Position numbers and translations under genes: made by a program
Shown: piece after piece, positions 34,183-40,134 of the stretch
How positions within the stretch are numbered: the stretch's first letter is position 1
Layout: every line of letters starts with the position of its first letter
The notes under the pieces: generated by a model
What the model was told of the DNA's origin: nothing
Seen by the model: only the letters and a program-made list of their open reading frames with translations
The model's database searches: none
Assembly (NCBI GenBank): GCA_041584015.1
Contig: JBFHES010000010.1
Span: forward strand, 1 to 42,069
Direction of reading: 5' to 3'
From: JBFHES01 sp041584015
GTDB lineage: Bacteria > Bacteroidota > Bacteroidia > Bacteroidales > M50B96
Length of the DNA: 42,069 bases

Positions 34183-34797
34183 ATGCTCAAGAAGAAAAAT
34201 TTAAAAATCATTTCGATTATCATTGTTTTAGGAATAATGATTGGCAATCAAGGAAATGCTCAAGTAAAAGGTAAGAGAGTGCTATTCAATGGTACTGAGA
34301 TTCAATTATCAAAGACAAATAACATCTCAAGGAAAATTGTAGATATATCGACCTATAAAGATTTTAATATGGATGAATTTGTAAAACTGAATAATTCACA
34401 AATTGAGAGCTGGATTAATGCTTTTCCTAATATTGGAGGGTACGAGTTCTATATTATTTCTCTGAACGAAGAGAAAAACTATATTTCATTATTTGTACTC
34501 GCCAGAGGAGTAGCAGATCAAATTCATCTAATTCATTTGAAACATGATGGAAGTTTTATTGCTGCATTAAACATTTTAGATTATCATCGAAGTGGACCAG
34601 AAGAAGATAATAAGAGAAAAGTTATAGTTCACACAGAATTGAAAAATTCTATCATTAAAAATGATACAATTGAAATTATTAGAACTCAGACAATATCTAA
34701 AAGTTGGGAATCCAATGAGTTTTACGAGAAAGAGTTTAAAGAATACTTTTCAATTTTGCCCAATGGAAAGTTTAATCATCTATTTTTTGAAAAATAA
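34183..34797 (+). CDS. Orphan exported protein, unknown function (204 aa)
   Basis: MLKKKNLKIISIIIVLGIMIGNQGNAQ is a signal peptide with a probable cleavage after GNA. The mature part has the alternating hydrophobic pattern of a beta-rich domain: YEFYIISLNEEKNYISLFVLARG, then IHLIHLKHDGSFIAALNILDYH, and a C-terminal YFSILPNGKFNHLFFEK. The pattern 'response to DGS, later LPNGKF' is seen in some Bacteroidota exported DUFs, but no family is claimed. AT-rich like its neighbours, it starts 20 bases after the first attC-like core and ends exactly where the second begins. Confidence 0.65.
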   Translation: MLKKKNLKIISIIIVLGIMIGNQGNAQVKGKRVLFNGTEIQLSKTNNISRKIVDISTYKDFNMDEFVKLNNSQIESWINAFPNIGGYEFYIISLNEEKNYISLFVLARGVADQIHLIHLKHDGSFIAALNILDYHRSGPEEDNKRKVIVHTELKNSIIKNDTIEIIRTQTISKSWESNEFYEKEFKEYFSILPNGKFNHLFFEK

Positions 34798-34858
34798 TCT
34801 AACAGTGCATAACGAAAGCTAAATTTCATGGGCGGTGGGAGCTGCTCGAGAGTTAGTC
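34797..34858 (+). repeat. attC-like palindrome 2, after the second orphan gene
   Basis: ATCTAAC (34797-34803), a full match to the left core RYYYAAC, starts in the stop codon. GTTAGTC (34852-34858) ends the element; CTAAC and GTTAG are exact complements. Inside, CTAAATTTC pairs with GAGAGTTAG at eight of nine positions (one G-U), with a 20-base loop. The total length of 62 bases is within the attC range. Confidence 0.4.
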
Positions 34859-35043
34859 CAATTATTAAACACCAGCAAGCTACCAAAATTGGCTTGCTAA
34901 AAAATAGAAACAAAATTATTGCGGCTTGCTTCATTAATGGTTTGATAAGAAACTTCTATGCAATCTGCCACTATTTTTACAATGAACTGTTGCAGCCATA
35001 AACAAGCAACCATCTACATGGATTAACCATCTACATCAATAAA
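34859..35043 (+). other. Leader region of the third orphan gene
   Basis: A hairpin with arms AGCAAGC and GCTTGCT (34874-34880 and 34892-34898) is followed by six A residues. Further copies of the GCTTGC/AAGCAA words lie at about 34924 and 35004. It is not terminator-like on the plus strand. No promoter matching TAnnTTTG was found here. Confidence 0.35.
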
Positions 35044-35787
35044 ATGACTAGCCATATGAGAAAATGGAAAATTTTTATTGCAATATCACTGTGTTTTTTT
35101 CTTTCTGTGAAAAGCATTTCTGCGAATAGAGTTGCAAGTGAGCATAAGAACTCAGACAATATATCCTTCCACTCAAAAGATACAATTGATGATAATTTAG
35201 ATGAGAAGGGATATGCCAAAGGTCAAGTTTTACTTCATTTGTCTTTTCCTTATATTAATTCTTTTCATGTTACTCCTCCAAATAAACACTCCATAACGAA
35301 TACTGGATTAATTGGATATTCTATTGGATTAGATTATTGTTACCAAGCAAATCAATATGTGAGCATTTCATTTTCAGAAATATCGGACTTATCCTCACCA
35401 ATATACTTCACGCCTGTTTTGGATGAGTATGAAATAATTGGTTCAGATTATTTAATCAGCTTGACAAATAATCATCATATTAGAAAGTTGTCCCTTGGGT
35501 ATGGCTTTTTCTTCGCTCAAGAATACTGGGAGATTGTAAATCACAATTATACTATAGATGGTTCAGGAAGAGAACCAATAAAAGAAGTTTATAATGTGAT
35601 AGGACTTGTATTTACTTCTTACTTCAGGCCAATAGATGTTTTTAGAGTTGGCATAATATATAGACCATCATTCTATAGGTTTAATATTAATCCAGCAATA
35701 AAATATGAACATTCAATTAGTATTGATTTTGCTTGGAAAATACCATTAAGAAAGAAATTAACGGCTGCCAACAAAATGAAAATCTAA
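35044..35787 (+). CDS. Orphan exported protein, possible small outer-membrane beta-barrel (247 aa)
   Basis: Start at the ATG at 35044; the in-frame ATG at 35056 (MRKWKIFIAISLCFFL) gives a cleaner signal peptide and is equally possible. After the signal (cleavage near SISA) a polar linker leads into repeated amphipathic stretches with glycine and aromatic residues, such as TGLIGYSIGLDYCY, YVSISFSEI, LSLGYGFFFAQEYW, IGLVFTSYFRP, FRVGIIYRPSFY and HSISIDFAWKIPL. This is the pattern of an outer-membrane beta-barrel of about eight to ten strands. No family is recognised. AT-rich, it is the last unit of the orphan cluster. Confidence 0.65.
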   Translation: MTSHMRKWKIFIAISLCFFLSVKSISANRVASEHKNSDNISFHSKDTIDDNLDEKGYAKGQVLLHLSFPYINSFHVTPPNKHSITNTGLIGYSIGLDYCYQANQYVSISFSEISDLSSPIYFTPVLDEYEIIGSDYLISLTNNHHIRKLSLGYGFFFAQEYWEIVNHNYTIDGSGREPIKEVYNVIGLVFTSYFRPIDVFRVGIIYRPSFYRFNINPAIKYEHSISIDFAWKIPLRKKLTAANKMKI

Positions 35788-35872
35788 TCGTCTGGATGAT
35801 GCACGCAATACTTTATCCACTCAAAAGAACGATTAGCGGTCGGATGCATGGAACAAGGAGTTGGACCGCTAA
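35782..35872 (+). repeat. attC-like palindrome 3, after the third orphan gene
   Basis: ATCTAAT (35782-35788, one mismatch to RYYYAAC) overlaps the stop codon. TTAGCGGTC (35833-35841) and GACCGCTAA (35864-35872) form a perfect 9-bp stem with a 22-base loop. The core GTTGGAC (35860-35866) fully matches GTTRRRY but overlaps the stem rather than sitting outside it. That is less canonical than the other two sites. No T run follows, so it is not an intrinsic terminator. Confidence 0.4.
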
Positions 35873-35885
35873 ACTAATACAATAA

Positions 35886-36296
35886 TTATTGTTTGTTAAA
35901 TACGTCGGCAATCTGGTCTGTTAAGGTGGTAATGAATTTAGTTAATGGTTTTTTAGCTACCATTTTCATCATCGCATTTAACTCAACATCCATTGTTAGC
36001 TTTAATCGTGTATCGTCTGGTCCTGTTTGTTTTAGCTGAATCCAAAAGTTAAAACTAAACTTTGATGATCCGGCATTACTCAGTTTCACCAACTTGTTAG
36101 GCTGACGTTCTACTATTTCCATCGCAACTTCGCCAATACCTTTCAAATTAAACGAACATGAATCTTGTGTTGATTGCCAGTTTTCAACCTGATCCTTTGG
36201 AATGGAATGTTCGAAATTATTAAAATCTGACAGGTAATTATAAACCAACTCTGCCGGTTTGTTAATGCTGCGCTGATGTCCTTCAAATCTAGTCAT
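35886..36296 (-). CDS. SRPBCC (START-like) family protein
   Basis: 136-residue soluble protein with the helix-grip fold typical of polyketide cyclase/START-like proteins. The N-terminal strand and helix are RSINKPAELVYNYLSDFNNFEHSIP, the middle strands are SFNLKGIGEVAMEIVERQP and FNFWIQLKQT, and a long C-terminal helix (PLTKFITTLTDQIADVFN) covers the pocket. The ligand is unknown. It starts three bases after pyrE on the same strand, so the two are one operon. That pairing recurs in Bacteroidota (from memory), but a functional link to pyrimidines is not established. Confidence 0.88.
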   Translation of the reverse strand: MTRFEGHQRSINKPAELVYNYLSDFNNFEHSIPKDQVENWQSTQDSCSFNLKGIGEVAMEIVERQPNKLVKLSNAGSSKFSFNFWIQLKQTGPDDTRLKLTMDVELNAMMKMVAKKPLTKFITTLTDQIADVFNKQ

Positions 36297-36299
36297 ATT

Positions 36300-36932
36300 T
36301 TATCTCCCCCATGTTTCAGGCGACTTTCGCCAATCCATTAATCTATCAACCTGATCGCTGCTAACCGTACCTTTCTCCAGTGCATAATTTATTAAAACCT
36401 CATAGTTACTCAAGGTAGTTAATTTGCAATCTGCATTTTTAAAGTTATTCTCAGCAATGGCAAATCCATAAGTAAAAATAGCTAACATGCCCATCACCTT
36501 ACTTCCAGCTTTTTTTAGTGCATCAAAGGCTTTTAAGCTACTGCCTCCTGTTGATACCAAATCCTCAATGATCACAACCTTTTTACCTTCTTCGAGCGTT
36601 CCTTCTATCAGATTCTCCATACCATGCCCTTTTGCCTTGGCACGAACATAAACAAATGGAAGATCCATTTCGTCGGCAACCAAAACGCCAAGAGATATAG
36701 CTCCGGTAGCAACACCTGCAATAACCTCAACATCCGGATAGAGCTCATTTATATGAGCCACAAACGCTTTTTTAATGTAATCTCTTACACTTACAAAGGA
36801 GTTTGTTTTACGGTTATCACAATATATTGGCGACTTCCACCCGGAAGCCCAGGTAAATGGATTATCTGGCTGAACCTTTACGGCTCCAATTTCAATTAAC
36901 TTTTCAGCAACTTGTTTTCCGGTATCAAGCAT
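36300..36932 (-). CDS. pyrE: Orotate phosphoribosyltransferase
   Basis: Pyrimidine synthesis: orotate plus PRPP to OMP. The 210-residue type I PRTase has PFTWASGWKSPIYCDNR near the N-terminus (binding orotate and PRPP), GVATGAISLGVLVAD, the mobile loop VRAKAKGHGM and the PRPP motif VVIIEDLVSTGGSS. The length is normal and it is not fused to OMP decarboxylase. It is transcribed from a -7 element 35 bases upstream and leads into the SRPBCC gene. It is divergent from the NUDIX gene. Confidence 0.97.
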   Translation of the reverse strand: MLDTGKQVAEKLIEIGAVKVQPDNPFTWASGWKSPIYCDNRKTNSFVSVRDYIKKAFVAHINELYPDVEVIAGVATGAISLGVLVADEMDLPFVYVRAKAKGHGMENLIEGTLEEGKKVVIIEDLVSTGGSSLKAFDALKKAGSKVMGMLAIFTYGFAIAENNFKNADCKLTTLSNYEVLINYALEKGTVSSDQVDRLMDWRKSPETWGR

Positions 36933-36967
36933 GATCTTTAGATTTAATCTCTTTTAAAAACTGGGCA

Positions 36968-36975
36968 CAAATATA
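36968..36975 (-). promoter_or_regulatory. -7 promoter element of pyrE
   Basis: The minus strand reads TATATTTG, a perfect TAnnTTTG, 35 bases upstream of the ATG at 36932. Confidence 0.45.
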
Positions 36976-37094
36976 AGCGATTTTTACATGCTCTTTTTCT
37001 AAAAAAACACCGGCAAATAAAGCATATTTATCATTGATTTGTAAATCGTATTAGTTCTTAAGGGCGATTGATACATTTGCTAAATGAAAGGTAG

Positions 37095-37102
37095 TATCTT
37101 TG
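37095..37102 (+). promoter_or_regulatory. -7 promoter element of the NUDIX gene, almost touching the start codon
   Basis: TATCTTTG, a perfect TAnnTTTG, ends only four bases before the ATG at 37107. Transcription would begin at or just around that ATG. A TTTG lies 15 bases upstream (37076-37079), closer than the usual 19-21. Confidence 0.5.
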
Positions 37103-37106
37103 CAAA

Positions 37107-37721
37107 ATGCTTAACATATATTTTAACAATAGAGTTTTAATTGTTCTGGAAGAATCTGAGACAGATGATTTTCCGGACTGCCCTGTTTTAGACGTTTCCG
37201 ACAAACCCGAGGAAATTGCACAGGCCTTAACCGATTTTGAGAATTTCGACTCCATTGATAAAGCTGTTTTACTTGTTGGTTCATACATCGAATTCTTTAA
37301 TGAGGTTGAAATTAACCTCAAATATATTGAAGCTGCAGGTGGACTGGTGCAGAATAAAAAAGAAGAAGCATTAGTAATGTACCGACTCGATAAATGGGAT
37401 CTTCCAAAAGGAAAAATCGATAAAGGCGAAACAACCAGAGTTGCTGCATTAAGAGAGATTGAGGAAGAGTGTGGACTATCAAAACTTACAATTTCAAAAA
37501 GTCTTATACCAACTTTTCATACCTATCGTTTAAAGGATAAATTTGTTTTGAAAAAAACATTTTGGTTTAAGGTGTTGTTTGATGGAAATGAAAAATTAGT
37601 TCCGCAAACGGAGGAGAACATTACCGATTTAAAATGGATTGATGAAAAAGACATCAATACAGTGCTTGAAAATACATATCCATCCATCCGCGATATTTTC
37701 GGACAAATTGGTTGGTTATAA
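37107..37721 (+). CDS. NUDIX hydrolase
   Basis: 204-residue pyrophosphohydrolase. The Nudix box is complete at residues 102-124: GKIDKGETT, then RVAALREIEEECGL, with the REIEEE catalytic helix. Residues 1-80 form an N-terminal extension of unknown fold (LIVLEESETDDFPD ... VGSYIEFFNEVE) that is longer than in minimal NUDIX enzymes. The start is firm: a stop codon lies 15 bases upstream in frame and the next Met is residue 91. The substrate cannot be predicted; ADP-ribose, dinucleoside polyphosphates and modified nucleotides are all possible. It is divergent from pyrE and followed at once by the DedA/YqaA-like gene. Confidence 0.93.
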   Translation: MLNIYFNNRVLIVLEESETDDFPDCPVLDVSDKPEEIAQALTDFENFDSIDKAVLLVGSYIEFFNEVEINLKYIEAAGGLVQNKKEEALVMYRLDKWDLPKGKIDKGETTRVAALREIEEECGLSKLTISKSLIPTFHTYRLKDKFVLKKTFWFKVLFDGNEKLVPQTEENITDLKWIDEKDINTVLENTYPSIRDIFGQIGWL

Positions 37722-37747
37722 TATTATTGATTGATTATTTATTAGGA

Positions 37748-38359
37748 TTGAAAAAGCTCAGAAGTATCGCACACCGCATAGAGGTGTATCACATATATTA
37801 TCGTCGCAGTGGTTTGTACAAGTTCATGCTTATAAACTTGCTAAAGCTGTTGGGAGCAATTGCCATTGCAGTTGCCGCACTATACCTTATTCAGAGATAC
37901 ATCTTCGATTTAAATGCGGTTATGGAAACCTACCTATCCGAAATTCCTGTTTATTTAAGTCTTGCCGTTTTTTTATTCTCCGAATCGATTATTGGTTTGT
38001 TGCCACCTGATATGTTTATTGTTTGGTCGGAACGAACCGCCAACCCAATACTTGTACTCACCGCACTTTCAATTGTTTCTTACACAGCCGGTTTTTTCGC
38101 TTATCATCTTGGAAGATATATCGGAACCATTAAACGCTTTAGAAACTACCTGAATAGGAAGTATGCTACACACATCATCTCGTTTAATAAATGGGGAGGA
38201 GCTTTAATTATTTTGGCGGCACTGTTTCCCTTACCATGGGGTATCATTTGCAGTATTGCAGGATTAATGAAGTTTTCGCAGAAAAGGTTTTTACTGTTTG
38301 CACTGGCAAGGTTCCCGAGATTCTACCTATATGCATTGGCATTGTACCACATTGTGTAG
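37748..38359 (+). CDS. DedA/YqaA-like (VTT-domain) membrane protein
   Basis: Inner-membrane protein with about four or five helices. After a basic N-terminal segment and a first helix (LLKLLGAIAIAVAALYLI) comes the VTT core: SLAVFLFSESIIGLLPPDMF, YTAGFFAYHLGRYIGT and the late AALFPLPWGIICSIAGLMKF followed by KRFLLFALARFPRFYL. This last part matches the re-entrant-loop and arginine pattern of DedA/YqaA proteins, some of which move lipid carriers or protons. The start is uncertain: TTG at 37748 keeps the basic N-terminus, ATG at 37826 would remove it, and the open frame reaches back to 37712. It follows the NUDIX gene and may be read from the same transcript. Confidence 0.82.
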   Translation: MKKLRSIAHRIEVYHIYYRRSGLYKFMLINLLKLLGAIAIAVAALYLIQRYIFDLNAVMETYLSEIPVYLSLAVFLFSESIIGLLPPDMFIVWSERTANPILVLTALSIVSYTAGFFAYHLGRYIGTIKRFRNYLNRKYATHIISFNKWGGALIILAALFPLPWGIICSIAGLMKFSQKRFLLFALARFPRFYLYALALYHIV

Positions 38360-38493
38360 GTATATATCAGAAGCCGCCTAAACTATAATATGCCGACAAA
38401 TAACTAGCAAAGCACCTTGATAATTATATTGCATAAGCACAAACTAATTATCATATTTGATGTTCTTAATTTCGATCTAATAGACATTCACAG

Positions 38494-40101
38494 ATGAAAG
38501 AATCAAAACATACATGGAAAGTTATAATGCCAATTATTTTGGCGTTAATGCTTGTTACTGGCATGTTTATCGGCAAACGTCTCAACGTAAATCAGGATAA
38601 TGATCAATTCTTTATTTATCCGCAAACCAACAAGCTTAATGCTTTACTAAATTATATCGAAGAAGAATATGTTGATTCCATATCGAAAGATGATTTAATT
38701 GAAGATGCCATCCCTCTGATACTCGAGGATCTTGACCCACACTCAGTGTACATTCCGGCAAAAGACCTGCAGGCTACTAACGAAGGCTTGCATGGCGAAT
38801 TCGACGGAATTGGCGTACAGTTTAACATACAGGAAGACACAGTTGTTGTTATTCATACCATTGCAGGAGGGCCATCAGAGAAGGTTGGTCTATATGCAGG
38901 CGATAGAATTGTGAGGGTAAACGATTCACTAATTGCCGGAATAGGCATTGCCAATAACGATGTTATTAAACTACTGAAAGGCAAACGAGGCTCAAAAGTA
39001 GTTGTTGGTATTCTTAGAAACGGTGAAAACGAAATAATCGATTTTGAAATCATTCGCGATAAAATTCCCCTCTACAGTGTTGATGTAAGTTACATGATTA
39101 ACGAAAACACCGGATACATTAAGATGAGCCGTTTTTCGGCAACCACTTATAAAGAATTCTACGAGGCAGCAAGCAAGTTACTTCGGCAGGGAATGAAGAA
39201 ATTAGTTATTGATGTGCGTGGCAACAGCGGTGGATACCTCGAAGTATGCATCAATATTATTGATGAATTTCTAAAAGCTGATCAACTGATCGTATATACC
39301 GAAGGTAAATCTAGACCAAAAACCGAATCATTTTCAGGCTCAAACGATTTATGCATTGACACGGAGGTTGCCGTACTTATCGATGCATTTTCTGCATCAG
39401 CCAGTGAGATATTGGCAGGAGCCTTTCAGGATAACGACCGAGGAGTTATCATTGGTCGCCGATCATTTGGGAAAGGTCTGGTTCAGGAACAACAACAATT
39501 TCCTGATAACTCAGCCATCCGCCTGACCATTGCCCGTTATTATACACCAACAGGCAGATGCATTCAGAAACCATACGCAAACGGTAACGCCGAATACTTT
39601 GAAGATTTGCACACCAGATTTGCTCATGGTGAATTTTCAGAAGCAGACAGTATTAACTTCCCTGATTCGCTAAAATACGTCACCCCTGCCGGAAAGATCG
39701 TATACGGTGGTGGAGGTATTATGCCAGATATTTTTGTTCCGGTTGATACTAGTGGTGTTTCCAACTACTATACAAAAATTAGAAACAGAGGCTTAATTTA
39801 TCAGTTTGCCTTCCAGTACACCGATAGTAACAGAGAATCGCTCAGCGCTTTTCCGTCTTACAAAGAATTGCTTGAACATCTTGATTCGGAGCAACTTTTA
39901 CCCAAGCTCATTAGTTTTGCCACAGATAAAGGCGTCGCCAGAGACAACAGCGACATAGCCTATTCATCAAACCTGATGAACATAATGATAAAGGCACAAA
40001 TTGCCCGCAACATATTTAATGATGATGGATTCTACCCTGTTATTCAGGAAATAGATGCAACACTGCTAAAAGCCATTGAAGTGCTTGAGAAAACAGAATA
40101 G
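38494..40101 (+). CDS. S41 family C-terminal processing peptidase (CtpA/Prc type)
   Basis: Exported serine protease that cleaves the C-termini of periplasmic proteins. The 535-residue protein has an N-terminal anchor (about 10-26, IMPIILALMLVTGMFIG). An N-terminal helical part precedes LDPHSVYIPAKDL, a PDZ domain (about 100-185, with GIGVQF and GLYAGDRIVRVND) and the catalytic core. Ser302 in FSASASEI and Lys327 in RRSFGKGLVQ are 25 residues apart, as are Ser452 and Lys477 of E. coli Prc. RLTIARYYTPTGRCIQ is also typical. A C-terminal extension (about 400-535) is the DUF-type tail of Bacteroidota members. A near-match -7 element TAATTTCG lies 19 bases upstream. Confidence 0.95.
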   Translation: MKESKHTWKVIMPIILALMLVTGMFIGKRLNVNQDNDQFFIYPQTNKLNALLNYIEEEYVDSISKDDLIEDAIPLILEDLDPHSVYIPAKDLQATNEGLHGEFDGIGVQFNIQEDTVVVIHTIAGGPSEKVGLYAGDRIVRVNDSLIAGIGIANNDVIKLLKGKRGSKVVVGILRNGENEIIDFEIIRDKIPLYSVDVSYMINENTGYIKMSRFSATTYKEFYEAASKLLRQGMKKLVIDVRGNSGGYLEVCINIIDEFLKADQLIVYTEGKSRPKTESFSGSNDLCIDTEVAVLIDAFSASASEILAGAFQDNDRGVIIGRRSFGKGLVQEQQQFPDNSAIRLTIARYYTPTGRCIQKPYANGNAEYFEDLHTRFAHGEFSEADSINFPDSLKYVTPAGKIVYGGGGIMPDIFVPVDTSGVSNYYTKIRNRGLIYQFAFQYTDSNRESLSAFPSYKELLEHLDSEQLLPKLISFATDKGVARDNSDIAYSSNLMNIMIKAQIARNIFNDDGFYPVIQEIDATLLKAIEVLEKTE

Positions 40102-40111
40102 CACTTTTTTG

Positions 40112-40119
40112 TACATTTG
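40112..40119 (+). promoter_or_regulatory. -7 promoter element of the large secreted-protein gene
   Basis: TACATTTG, a perfect TAnnTTTG, lies 15 bases upstream of the ATG at 40135 and 10 bases after the protease stop. Confidence 0.45.
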
Positions 40120-40134
40120 TTAAAACCCTTCAAC

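Larger units (their letters stand above)
33590..35872 (+). mobile_element. Candidate gene-cassette (integron-like) cluster of three orphan genes
   Basis: Three AT-rich genes of unknown family, all on the plus strand, separate birA from the SRPBCC-pyrE pair. Each is followed closely by an imperfect palindrome with a GTTRRRY-like core: GTTAGGC (34156-34162), GTTAGTC (34852-34858, one mismatch) and GTTGGAC (35860-35866). At the left border, GTTGTAGCAC starts in the birA stop codon. Each unit holds one ORF of 166-247 codons. This organisation is that of an integron cassette array lacking a visible integrase. No intI gene lies in the window and no canonical attI was found, so the call is tentative. 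Confidence 0.4.

Noticed and set aside
34874..34904. Hairpin AGCAAGC/GCTTGCT followed by A residues as a terminator
   Set aside because: The run after the stem is A on the plus strand, not T, and no gene on the minus strand ends here.
35833..35872. Intrinsic terminator after the third orphan gene
   Set aside because: The 9-bp stem is perfect but no T run follows on either strand, and the 22-base loop is long.
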